Positions 1-5,911 of a stretch of DNA of 6,542 nucleotides are shown here, piece after piece. The stretch is from NCBI GenBank assembly GCA_019348265.1, contig JAHWJV010000207.1, positions 1 to 6,542 on the forward strand. Direction: 5' to 3'. This DNA comes from Gemmatimonadota bacterium. Its GTDB lineage: Bacteria > Gemmatimonadota > Gemmatimonadetes > Longimicrobiales > Longimicrobiaceae. The number at the start of each line of letters is the position of its first letter. Positions within the stretch are counted from its first letter, which is position 1. The notes under the pieces are model-generated. The model saw only the letters and a list, made by a program, of their open reading frames with translations, ran no database searches and had not been told where the DNA came from. A program made the translations under genes and the position numbers.

Positions 1-141
1 GGCGGCCATCGCCCGCGCCTGAGCTCGCGGCTCGGCGAGCCCCCCACGCCTGGCCATCCGCGCGGCCGCCCGCTTCTCAGCTGTGCTGCGCTCGTCGAGG
101 CGGTAGTAGACCCAACGCGGCCCGAGCGCATCCGCGTGGCT
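1..141 (-). other. Divergent basic tail replacing the expected UPF0182 continuation
   Basis: After the conserved GRLFWVIDAYT (residues 590-600), family members usually continue with a TS.RYPYS-like stretch and then an NYIRNSVK-like stretch. Here the same open frame instead reads SHADALGPRWVYYRLDERS, followed by an Ala/Arg-rich stretch to the edge. I checked the other two minus-strand frames and neither contains the expected motif, so a simple frameshift does not explain it. The GPRWVYYRLDE stretch resembles the last beta-hairpin of ArsR-family winged-helix repressors, which often read GRWVYYRL. That resemblance is short and could be chance. It may be a recombination or assembly junction near position 141, or a lineage-specific variant. 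Confidence 0.4.
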
Positions 142-1941
142 GGTGTAGGCGTCGATGACCCAGAAGAGCCTGCCCTCCGAGATGACGATGTACGGGTCGG
201 CGTCGAAGGTGAGGAAAGGCGCGAGCGCCTGCACCCGCTCCCGGACGTGGCGCCGGAAGAGGATTCGCGTCTCCCGCGTGACGTGTCGGGCGAAGAGCAG
301 CCGCGTGCCGTCGAAGCGCTTGGCGTACGCGAGCCTCCGCACCAGGCTGTTGAGGACGACGCCACCAGTACCCTGGTAGAATGACTCGACGTTCTGATCG
401 CCGCTCGGGTAGTCGAACTCAGGCTCCCGGCTGTTGACGTATACGTGCTCGGTCGTCTTTTCGCCGAAGTAGATCTCCGGGCGCTTCACCTCGAGCGACG
501 GGACGACGCTGCGCGCGGGGATGTTGCTGACCAGGTAGCGCGGCTGGCCGTCCGGTGTGAAGTCCGCCACCGGTACGGCCACCACCCCGTGGCCGTGCGT
601 GTACTTGAACCGCTGGTTGAGGAAGGTGCGGCTCTGCTCCGGGAGCGTCGACTGGTCGAGCTCGCGCGCCGACAACATCACCTGGCGGATGGTGCCGTTG
701 ACGTCGTAGCGGTCTACGTCCACGTCCTGGAACGCGTAGTAGAGGCGGATCTCCTGGAACTGGGAGAAGACCTTGAGGAGCGCGCGGTAGTCCCAGAGGG
801 GCACCTCGTTCAGCAGCGCCTGGTTGGCCGCCGCGATATCTGGGGAGAGCGTGCCCCCGGCCGGGAGCGCCCGCTCGATCACGGAATCCAAGGCGAACGC
901 ACGCCGGGTGAAGGCGATGCTGCGCATGATGTACGGCTGCTCGGCCGCGAGCTCGTTCGGCGACACCCGGAAGCGCTGGATGATCGCCGGAAGCACCACC
1001 ATGGTCGCGAACCAGACGAACGCGGTCGCGAACACGCCTGCGACGGCGAGCCTGAACACCTTCAGAAGGCTTGGCAGATCGCGCCGGCGCATCGCCCCCA
1101 CGATCAGGGCGGCGGCCGCGAGCACCAGGACGGCCGCCATGAACGCCTGCGCCGGGATCAGGTACTGCGCATCGACGTACCCGGCGCCGGCGGGGAAGCC
1201 TGTCCCCTCGATCACCAGCGCGTAGCGGCGCAGGTACTGGAGGTACGCAACCACCATCACCACGAGGCCGGCGGCCACGAGGCCGGCCCGCAGGGGCGCT
1301 GACGTCGCGGACACCCAGTTGGTCGGACGTCGCTCGAACATCATCACCAGCTTGCGCAGCTCCGGATTGCTTCCGGCGATACCCTGCCGGAGCGACCAGG
1401 TCACGCCCGCCGCCGCGGCGCCGAGCAGAAGGGCTGAGATGATCGGAAATGCGATCGCGCGGAGCAGCGGGAGCTGGAAGAGGTAGAAGCCGACGTCCTT
1501 ACCGAGCACCGGGTCGCTGGTCCCGGTCATCGTGGCGTTCTGGAAGAGCAGCACGTCGGACCAGAGCGCCGTAGCGGCGCTCCCCCCGAGGACCGCGGAG
1601 AGCAGCGTAGCGAGCGCCGTGATCGGCAGCGGCGCCAGGGCAAAGCGAACGATCCCCCAGGTGATGAGGCCGCCCAGCACGGATCCGCCGAGCACCAGCA
1701 CCATCTGCCGCGTCCATACCTCGGTGAATCTCTCCCCGTAGCCGAGCGAGTCATACCAGAGCATCTCGCCATAAAAATCGAGCAGCCAGAACCCGCCGGC
1801 GACGGTTACGGCGATGGCCGCGCCGAGCAGAACACCGGGCAGGGCGGCGCCCGGGCGCCCCTTCGTCCTTGCACGGCCGATTCCCCAGAGAACTGCGCCG
1901 ACGACGAGAGCGTACCCGAGCGCGGCGATCACGGTGAACAT
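1..1941 (-). CDS. UPF0182 (COG1615) family membrane protein, N-terminal 647 residues, runs off the left edge
   Basis: This large integral membrane protein belongs to UPF0182 (PF03699), whose molecular function is unknown. The N-terminal third holds about seven hydrophobic segments (roughly residues 2-22, 32-52, 79-100, 103-125, 155-182, 218-236, 262-284 and 297-320). A long, mostly soluble region follows with family signatures: RFRVSPNELAAEQPYI at 323-338, FQEIRLYYAFQDVDVDRY at 395-412, RQVMLSARELD at 419-429, YTHGHG at 447-452, RPEIYFGE at 487-494, EFDYP at 508-512, and APFLTFDADPYIV at 574-586. Full members are about 900-1000 residues, so the C-terminal part would lie beyond the window. The ATG at 1941 starts a hydrophobic segment, but I see no Shine-Dalgarno sequence before it. 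The gap to the upstream DUF427 gene is 108 bp. The sequence departs from the family pattern after residue 600 (see the feature at 1-141). Family assignment is very secure; the gene's integrity at the left end is not. Confidence 0.93.
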   Translation of the reverse strand, partial: MFTVIAALGYALVVGAVLWGIGRARTKGRPGAALPGVLLGAAIAVTVAGGFWLLDFYGEMLWYDSLGYGERFTEVWTRQMVLVLGGSVLGGLITWGIVRFALAPLPITALATLLSAVLGGSAATALWSDVLLFQNATMTGTSDPVLGKDVGFYLFQLPLLRAIAFPIISALLLGAAAAGVTWSLRQGIAGSNPELRKLVMMFERRPTNWVSATSAPLRAGLVAAGLVVMVVAYLQYLRRYALVIEGTGFPAGAGYVDAQYLIPAQAFMAAVLVLAAAALIVGAMRRRDLPSLLKVFRLAVAGVFATAFVWFATMVVLPAIIQRFRVSPNELAAEQPYIMRSIAFTRRAFALDSVIERALPAGGTLSPDIAAANQALLNEVPLWDYRALLKVFSQFQEIRLYYAFQDVDVDRYDVNGTIRQVMLSARELDQSTLPEQSRTFLNQRFKYTHGHGVVAVPVADFTPDGQPRYLVSNIPARSVVPSLEVKRPEIYFGEKTTEHVYVNSREPEFDYPSGDQNVESFYQGTGGVVLNSLVRRLAYAKRFDGTRLLFARHVTRETRILFRRHVRERVQALAPFLTFDADPYIVISEGRLFWVIDAYTSHADALGPRWVYYRLDERSTAEKRAAARMARRGGLAEPRAQARAMAA

Positions 1942-2049
1942 GGGCGATCAGCTTTTGGTCAGAGAGTTTGCCGGCGCGCGGAATCCCGGCGCAGCGCTTC
2001 AGGGATCGGGGCGTGTTTGGACGGCCTATGCGACTGGCCCCGCCCCAGC

Positions 2050-2340
2050 TCAGCGCTCGACGTGCACGCCACGCCAGAAGGCGATCCGGCTGCGGATGTT
2101 CTCCGCGGCCGGCTTCGGGTCGGGATAGTACCAGGCGGCGTCCCGGTTCACCTGCCCGTCCACCGTCACATGGTAGTAACTCGCGGTCCCTTTCCAGGGG
2201 CAGATCGTCCGGGTCTCGCTGGCGGCGAGATGTTCACGACGCACCGCGTCGGGCGGGAAGTACACGTTCCCTTCGACGATCTCCACAGCGCCGTCGCCGG
2301 CCTCTGCGATGATCGCTCCGTTCCAGCTTGCTTGCGGCAT
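2050..2340 (-). CDS. DUF427 domain protein, 96 aa
   Basis: This small cytosolic protein is a complete single DUF427 domain (PF04248), a family whose biochemical role is not settled. The hallmarks are an N-terminal PQASWNG strand, EGNVYFPPDAV at about 23-33, the CPWKGTASYY core at 47-56, and DAAWYYPDPKPAA at 67-79, ending in the usual FWRGV strand. Length and motif order match the family with nothing missing. The frame stays open far upstream, but the ATG at 2340 is where family similarity begins, so the longer 274-residue reading is rejected. A GGGG-containing stretch lies just upstream of the ATG; it is only a weak ribosome binding site. The upstream neighbour ends 187 bp away and the downstream UPF0182 gene starts 108 bp away, so this may be a unit of its own. 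Confidence 0.92.
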   Translation of the reverse strand: MPQASWNGAIIAEAGDGAVEIVEGNVYFPPDAVRREHLAASETRTICPWKGTASYYHVTVDGQVNRDAAWYYPDPKPAAENIRSRIAFWRGVHVER

Positions 2341-2387
2341 CCCAGGTCCCCGATCCGAGTGGACGCGTGCAGACGAAGCGCGTGCGG

Positions 2388-2522
2388 CTACTGATCCCAC
2401 GCGTAAAGTAGCGCGGCGTTCACCACCACGAGAAGGGCGAACGCCGCGGCGAGTTTTCCCCACGGCCCCGGTGCCGCCGCTCAGCCGCGGCGGAAGGTGA
2501 TCAGCGCGGTCACAGGCGGCAT
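2388..2522 (-). pseudogene. Possible small one-pass membrane protein interrupted by TGA
   Basis: An ATG at 2522 lies 5 bases after the stop of the small lipoprotein gene and opens MPPVTALITFRRG, then an in-frame TGA at 2483-2481. The same frame continues for 30 codons with one clear hydrophobic helix (KLAAAFALLVVVNAALLYAW) and ends at TAG 2390-2388. No ATG, GTG or TTG lies between the TGA and the helix, so the second half cannot start on its own ahead of it. A CGA-to-TGA change would explain the stop, giving a 44-residue protein. Against this, the TGA sits in the loop of a GC hairpin that could simply be noncoding, and I recognise no family. It could be chance. Confidence 0.2.
2474..2493 (-). 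terminator. GC hairpin downstream of the small lipoprotein gene
   Basis: A perfect 7-bp stem (CCGCCGC / GCGGCGG) with a 6-base loop lies 34 bases after the lipoprotein stop codon. No T-tract follows on the minus strand, so it is not a classical intrinsic terminator. It could weaken transcription or stabilise the 3' end of the message. Confidence 0.25.
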
Positions 2523-2527
2523 GCGCG

Positions 2528-2734
2528 TCAGCCGCGTGCCCGGGCGTAGCATTCGGTTGCCTGCCGCGAAAGGGTCTCCGCCTCTTCCAGGGAGGTCGTC
2601 TGGATCGCCTGGGCCGCGATACGGTCGCAGCCGGCCTTCCGTTCGTCATTGGAGCTGCGGAAGGGAAGCGCGCAGGCGGACAGGCCGAGCGTGAGGACGC
2701 AGAACAGGATTCGATTTCGCACCGGGGTCTCCAT
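2528..2734 (-). CDS. Small lipoprotein, 68 aa, hypothetical
   Basis: This short protein has a clear lipoprotein signal peptide: basic n-region METPVRNR, hydrophobic core ILFCVLTLG, then the lipobox LSAC with the lipidated Cys at residue 21. The mature part is only 48 residues. It is charged and helix-prone, with two further cysteines (C36 and C62) that could pair after export, and it ends in a SLEEAETLSRQATECYARA helix. I recognise no named family. The start is the ATG at 2734, because the signal peptide begins there; the frame is open further upstream but reads as low-complexity sequence. No Shine-Dalgarno sequence is evident. The protein is predicted to sit in the inner or outer membrane facing the periplasm. 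Its role is unknown. Confidence 0.72.
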   Translation of the reverse strand: METPVRNRILFCVLTLGLSACALPFRSSNDERKAGCDRIAAQAIQTTSLEEAETLSRQATECYARARG

Positions 2735-2816
2735 GCTGAAGAGCAGAACGCCAGAGTTTTCGCGTTCAGAGCCGCAATTACCACACCGGCCGCGCTCTCC
2801 GCCGAGGGGTTGCGGC

Positions 2817-2836
2817 GCCGCCGCGGGCACGGCGGC
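2817..2836 (-). terminator. GC hairpin just after the DUF2277 stop
   Basis: A perfect 7-bp stem (GCCGCCG / CGGCGGC) with a 6-base loop begins 9 bases after the DUF2277 stop codon on the minus strand. No run of Ts follows. The position suits a transcription end, but the sequence alone is not decisive in DNA this GC-rich. Confidence 0.3.
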
Positions 2837-2845
2837 GGGCTGCGA

Positions 2846-3112
2846 CTATGCGAAGCGTTTCGCCGAGCGCTCACGCGCCTTGCGCGCTTCCTCTTTTCGA
2901 TCGCGCGGAGAGGACCGGATCTCGATCGAGTCGACCAGGGTGCGCGCGGAGGCGGTGATCTCCTCCACAGCTCGATGGAAAGCTTCTTCGTTCGCCTGCG
3001 ACGGGTGCGTCATGCCCGTCAGCTTGCGCACGAACTGCAGTGCCGAGGCGCGCACCTCGTCATCGCTGGCGGGCGGCTCGAAGTTGACCAGGGTCTTGAT
3101 GTTCCTGCACAT
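2846..3112 (-). CDS. DUF2277 domain protein, 88 aa
   Basis: This is a full-length DUF2277 (PF10041) protein, a small soluble family of unknown function. The family signature MCRNIKTLVNFEPPAS opens the protein, followed by the conserved EVRASALQFVRKLTG helix (about residues 19-33), a PSQANEEAF motif (37-45), a helix, and the usual PRDR..EA.KAR..SAKRF basic tail. The start at 3112 is fixed by the signature, since the family begins with Met-Cys-Arg-Asn. No cysteine other than C2 is present. The gene stands alone: 86 bp separate it from the metallo-beta-lactamase stop, and a GC hairpin lies just past its own stop. The upstream gap contains two GAGA/TCTC inverted elements. No export signal is visible, so the product is predicted to be cytoplasmic. 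Confidence 0.92.
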   Translation of the reverse strand: MCRNIKTLVNFEPPASDDEVRASALQFVRKLTGMTHPSQANEEAFHRAVEEITASARTLVDSIEIRSSPRDRKEEARKARERSAKRFA

Positions 3113-3132
3113 GGTTCACGACGGGTTTGGGT

Positions 3133-3161
3133 GAGATCTCCCTCGCGCCTTGAGACATCTC
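3133..3161 (-). promoter_or_regulatory. Pair of GAGA..TCTC inverted elements upstream of DUF2277
   Basis: GAGATCTC at 3133-3140 and GAGACATCTC at 3152-3161 (plus-strand reading) share GAGA/TCTC arms. Their centres are 20 bp apart, about two helical turns, and they lie some 20-50 bp before the DUF2277 start codon. The geometry suits an operator for a dimeric repressor, but such short repeats can arise by chance. Confidence 0.18.
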
Positions 3162-3198
3162 TGGGGTAACGCTGCCGGATGGAGCTGGTGAATCGCTG

Positions 3199-4104
3199 CT
3201 ATCTCAGGGCCTTCTCGGACTCCAGGCGGCGCGTGAGCGTTTGGCGAGCCGAGGCGGCGTAGCGCCGGCAGGCGCTGGTGTCGACCAGGCCATCCGGCCC
3301 GGCGGCGATGCGCTCCCAGAGCGAGGAGGCGGACGGGTGCGGCGTGATCAGCACATCGCAGGGCAGCCGCTCGAGCAGCGCGAAGCCGCGCTCGAAGTCG
3401 CGGACGGCGTTCGGGTACGCCGGGCTGTCCGTGAAGCGGAAGCCGTCGGCGGATACCGGTGTCTGGCTATCCGCGTAGACGAAGTTCAGGCACCGCGCGC
3501 CCTCGCATGAGCGCCACGACCAGGTCGTCCCCCCGGGTGTGTGCCCGGCGGTGACATGGGCGGTAAGCTCGATCGCGCCGACCCGCACCGTTCCGCCGTC
3601 GTTCACGATCTCCGCGACGCGAGCGGCCGGGTAGTCCATCGCGATCGCGTGCTGCGGGTCGTCCGGCCCCGTCTTGCCACGGCTGATGACGTCGGCGCTG
3701 GAGGCCGTCGCGGCTACGCGGGCGCCGGAGGCGCGCTGGAGGGCCGCGATCCCGCCGGCGTGATCGTAGTGCGCGTGGGAGTTCACGATCAGCTCGATGT
3801 CGTCTACGTCGAAGCCGATCGAGCGCACGTTCTCGAGGATCAAAGGCGCCGAGTTGGGCAGCCCCGCGTCGACCAGCACGTGGCCCGCGGGGGAGGTGAC
3901 CAGCAGCGCGCTCAGCCCGCGCGTGCCGACGTAGTAGGTGTTGCCGAACAGGCGGAAGGGGCGCTGGGGCGCGTTCCACTCTGCGCAGCTGGGGCAGAGA
4001 TCGGCGGAGTAGCCGGCGACCATGGGATCTCCGCGCTGAGCGGAGACGCAGCCCGGCAGCAGTCCGCCCGTCGCGAGGGCGAGCAAGACAGTACGCAGCT
4101 TCAT
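3199..4104 (-). CDS. Subclass B3 metallo-beta-lactamase, exported, 301 aa
   Basis: This is a zinc-dependent beta-lactamase that would hydrolyse the beta-lactam ring in the periplasm. The export signal MKLRTVLLALATGGLLPGC can be read as a lipoprotein signal (Cys19, unusual LPGC lipobox) or as one cleaved after VSA (residue 22). The B3 fold follows: AEWNAPQRPFRLFGNTYYVG at 41-60, the metal motif HAHYDHAGG with H110, H112, D114 and H115, then H188 in AGHTPGGTTW and H256 in TPHPS. All six zinc ligands are present. YADSQTPVSADGFRF at 210-224 is typical of B3 enzymes and supplies the substrate-binding serine region. C249 and C279 correspond to the family disulphide, and C200/C205 form a second likely pair. 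Length is normal for B3 enzymes. The gene starts 39 bp after the cupin stop, so the two may share a message. No regulator such as LysR or BlaI is adjacent. The enzyme is most likely intrinsic and environmental. Confidence 0.93.
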   Translation of the reverse strand: MKLRTVLLALATGGLLPGCVSAQRGDPMVAGYSADLCPSCAEWNAPQRPFRLFGNTYYVGTRGLSALLVTSPAGHVLVDAGLPNSAPLILENVRSIGFDVDDIELIVNSHAHYDHAGGIAALQRASGARVAATASSADVISRGKTGPDDPQHAIAMDYPAARVAEIVNDGGTVRVGAIELTAHVTAGHTPGGTTWSWRSCEGARCLNFVYADSQTPVSADGFRFTDSPAYPNAVRDFERGFALLERLPCDVLITPHPSASSLWERIAAGPDGLVDTSACRRYAASARQTLTRRLESEKALR

Positions 4105-4143
4105 GAGCGATACCCGCGGAGGTGGATCACGAGGTTGTATGGC

Positions 4144-4623
4144 TCACCCAAAGCGCAGCTGATGCCGCTCCAGGAGCTCGTGTAGACTCCCGAAGTCGAG
4201 CTCGAGCCCGTAGCTCGCAGCCAGCGCGGCGATGGCCCCCATGTCCGGCTGGAGATCTTCGCTGACCAGCTGCCGAAGCTCTCGGAAGTACTCCTCGAAG
4301 CCGCCGGGGACGATGACCTCGAGAAAGCGCGTGGTCTCGGAGCCGGCATTCCAGAACGCGTGGAAGATCCCGCGCGGCTTCAGCACCACGCTGCCGACGG
4401 TTGCGGTATGCACCTGGTCGCCGATCTGGATCGTAAGCTCTCCCGCGAGGACGCAGCTGATCTCGTCCTCGCGCGTGTGGCGATGCATCGGCGATCCCAG
4501 CAGCCCCGGCTCCAGCGTGTGCTCGATGATCGCGGCGCCCCGCGCATTCGCGCCGTGGATCTTGTATCGGGTGCCGAAGCCGCCGATCTGAATCAGCTCA
4601 CCTTCACCAGGTGACACGAGCAT
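4144..4623 (-). CDS. Single-domain cupin protein, 159 aa
   Basis: This is a small beta-barrel (cupin 2-like) protein, probably metal-binding and cytosolic; its substrate is unknown. Cupin motif 1 is visible as H47-R-H49 with E54 and the following GELTIQIG turn, and motif 2 as PRGIFHAFWN with H88, so the usual three-His-one-Glu metal site is intact. The start is set at ATG 4623 (MLVSPGEGELIQIGGFG), because related proteins begin with this PGEGE..GG pattern. An in-frame ATG at 4662 would add 13 residues but falls inside a perfect palindrome. Neither start has a good ribosome binding site. The C-terminal 50 residues form helices beyond the barrel (FEEYFRELRQL onward), common in this subgroup. 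The upstream DUF3500 gene ends 73 bp away and the metallo-beta-lactamase starts 39 bp downstream. The role could be sugar, dioxygenase or small-molecule binding; I cannot choose. Confidence 0.87.
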   Translation of the reverse strand: MLVSPGEGELIQIGGFGTRYKIHGANARGAAIIEHTLEPGLLGSPMHRHTREDEISCVLAGELTIQIGDQVHTATVGSVVLKPRGIFHAFWNAGSETTRFLEVIVPGGFEEYFRELRQLVSEDLQPDMGAIAALAASYGLELDFGSLHELLERHQLRFG

Positions 4624-4650
4624 GGCGGCCGGTCGGAGCAAAGTTCGAAA

Positions 4651-4662
4651 ATGGGCGCCCAT
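4651..4662 (-). promoter_or_regulatory. Perfect 12-bp palindrome ATGGGCGCCCAT before the cupin gene
   Basis: This 12-bp perfect palindrome lies 27 bp upstream of the preferred cupin start and is closely followed by a second palindrome, TTCGAA (4644-4649). It could be an operator for a dimeric regulator or a small hairpin in the leader. It also contains the alternative ATG at 4662, which weakens that start. No function is proven. Confidence 0.22.
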
Positions 4663-4696
4663 CGGAGCTGTTATGGCTGCGAGGCGTGGCGCTCCG

Positions 4697-5644
4697 CTAA
4701 TGGGCAACCGAGCTGAGGTGTTCGCGGAGGATGTCGCGGCCGAAGTCTCCGTCGAAGTCGCGCCACACTGAGTGGACGTGGTTCCCATCGTTCTGCGAGT
4801 TGTCGAACTCGATCAGGAAGGTGGGGCCCTGGATCCGGTAGTAGTGGCGCTCCCGCGGCTCGGTCCCGCCAGCCCAGGCGAAGGTAATGGCGTCGAGCCC
4901 CGCGCGCCGCAGCGCCTCCAGCCGCGCGGTCGCCAGCTCACCCGTCATCAGCGAGGCGTAGACACCGATCAGGTGCATCAGCAGGCTGCGCTGATCCGGA
5001 CGCAGAGCGTCGGCGCGGATGCCGACGGGCGTCAGCGGAGTGATGTCTACCTTCGCGTTCGTCACGATCTCGTTCGGCGCGGTGGCGGAGATGATGGCTA
5101 CCGCTCGTTGCGCCTGATCCAGCGAGCGAACCAGCTGCCGACCGACGTCCTCCCGTTCCGCGAGGATGCGCAGCCCCGTGCGTGGGCCCTGGCGGACCTC
5201 GGCGGGGTTCGATCCGAGGAAGGCCGGCGCCGTTGCGACCCACGCGCCGTCCACGATCGTGAAGTGCAGCGACAGGTGGTGCCCCTCCACTCGCCATCCC
5301 CAGCTGCCTCGGGACGCCGGGGTTCCGAAGACCGAAAAGAAGTACTTCTCCGGATCGCGGACGAACCGCGCGCCCGCCCCCTCGATATCGCGGAGCACGG
5401 CCTCCAGCTCCATCACCGCGTTCGCGGTCAGGTAGCCGCCGGGGCTGAGCGCGGAGCGCAGCAGGTCATGCGCCAGGGCGCGCTGCGCGGGCGACATCGC
5501 CTTGATCTGGAGCCCTTCGCGGCGGTGGCTCTCGGTCGGGATGAAGTTCCAGCGCGTCCGCTCCGCCGCGTCCAGCGCGAAGCTGGCGGTCGTGCGCTGC
5601 TCGGGGGAAAGCCCCTGCAGAAACCGATTCGCGGCGGAGGTCAT
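4697..5644 (-). CDS. DUF3500 domain protein, intact domain of 315 aa, signal peptide out of frame
   Basis: This is an exported DUF3500 (PF12006) protein whose catalytic or binding role is unknown. Family landmarks in order are RWNFIPTESHRREG at 31-44, RDPEKYFFSVFG at 96-107, WGWRVEGHHLSLHFT at 115-129, FLGSNPAEVRQGPRTGLRIL at 142-161, FAWAGG at 255-260, HYYRIQGPTFLIEFDN at 267-282, and NHVHSVWRDFDGDFGRDIL at 288-306. The domain is complete to the stop. The ATG at 5644 is only the first start in this frame; it has no ribosome binding site and lacks the export signal the family normally carries. The true start is probably ATG 5765, which has a good Shine-Dalgarno sequence but is shifted by one base (see 5645-5765). 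With that repaired the protein would be 355 residues. As it stands, the gene is either a recent frameshift mutant or carries a sequencing error. Confidence 0.9.
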   Translation of the reverse strand: MTSAANRFLQGLSPEQRTTASFALDAAERTRWNFIPTESHRREGLQIKAMSPAQRALAHDLLRSALSPGGYLTANAVMELEAVLRDIEGAGARFVRDPEKYFFSVFGTPASRGSWGWRVEGHHLSLHFTIVDGAWVATAPAFLGSNPAEVRQGPRTGLRILAEREDVGRQLVRSLDQAQRAVAIISATAPNEIVTNAKVDITPLTPVGIRADALRPDQRSLLMHLIGVYASLMTGELATARLEALRRAGLDAITFAWAGGTEPRERHYYRIQGPTFLIEFDNSQNDGNHVHSVWRDFDGDFGRDILREHLSSVAH

Positions 5645-5765
5645 CGCCGCGGCGGCTTCGGGGGTGCTGCCCTCTGCCTGCGCCGATGCCCCGGGCGCGG
5701 GGACGCTCGTCGCGCAGGCGGTGGCCAGCAGTGCAGCGAAGAATCGCGGCGGGCCTGGTTTTCAT
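5645..5765 (-). pseudogene. Frameshifted signal-peptide leader of the DUF3500 gene
   Basis: The ATG at 5765 is followed by four As (5762-5759). Read as it stands, the frame gives MKTRPAAILRCTAGH and continues out of register with DUF3500. Deleting one A gives MKPGPPRFFAALLATACATS and then a VPAPGASAQ stretch, which joins DUF3500 without a stop. That is a textbook signal peptide: basic n-region, Phe/Ala/Leu core and an ASA cleavage site before Gln. In the DUF3500 frame no ATG, GTG or TTG exists between the TGA overlapping this ATG and the internal ATG 5644. The homopolymer position makes a one-base insertion or a base-calling error the simplest explanation. Confidence 0.75.
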
Positions 5766-5771
5766 TCGCTG

Positions 5772-5777
5772 CTCCTT
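5772..5777 (-). promoter_or_regulatory. Strong ribosome binding site AAGGAG for the DUF3500 leader
   Basis: AAGGAG lies 6 bases before the ATG at 5765. It is the only near-consensus Shine-Dalgarno sequence with ideal spacing that I see in the window. It identifies 5765 as the native start of the DUF3500 gene and argues against the internal ATG at 5644. Confidence 0.75.
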
Positions 5778-5815
5778 CGGGTGTTGCGGCGTAGACCGGG
5801 GGGCGGGGAAGAAGA

Positions 5816-5845
5816 AGTATTGCTCGCGACTTGCGGCCGTGGCAA
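5816..5845 (-). promoter_or_regulatory. Possible sigma-70-like promoter for the DUF3500 gene
   Basis: TTGCCA (5845-5840, five of six matches to TTGACA) is followed after 18 bases by AATACT (5821-5816, four of six matches to TATAAT). Transcription would start roughly 45 bases before the ATG at 5765. It falls in the 134-bp noncoding gap after the lipoprotein stop and is relatively AT-rich for this region. This is a pattern match only. Confidence 0.3.
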
Positions 5846-5911
5846 TGGCGGCTCGCGCGGCGGGGCCCCGGCGCCCAGCGCCCGCTGCGTCGCTGCTTGA
5901 AAGGAGCAGGC

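Noticed and set aside
445..1302. 285-residue open frame on the plus strand
   Set aside because: It is antisense to the UPF0182 gene, and its His/Arg/Glu-rich translation has no recognisable domain.
1942..2049. Promoter or riboswitch before the UPF0182 gene
   Set aside because: No convincing -35/-10 pair, Shine-Dalgarno sequence or conserved RNA motif was seen in these 108 bp.
2341..2874. Upstream extension of DUF427 to a 274-residue protein
   Set aside because: The extra N-terminus is Arg/Ser/Pro-rich and overlaps the small lipoprotein gene in another frame. DUF427 proteins normally start at the MPQASWNG-type sequence.
4624..4788. Cupin start at 4788
   Set aside because: It would overlap the end of DUF3500 and adds a low-complexity Thr/Ser stretch. 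Family similarity starts at 4623.
4772..5794. 340-residue open frame on the plus strand
   Set aside because: It is the antisense of the well-supported DUF3500 gene, has a composition rich in Arg, Gly and Ala, and shows no family motif. GC-rich DNA commonly gives such mirror frames.
5795..5911. GC-rich inverted repeats after the lipoprotein stop as a terminator
   Set aside because: Stems are short or imperfect and no T-tract follows, so I could not support a terminator there.
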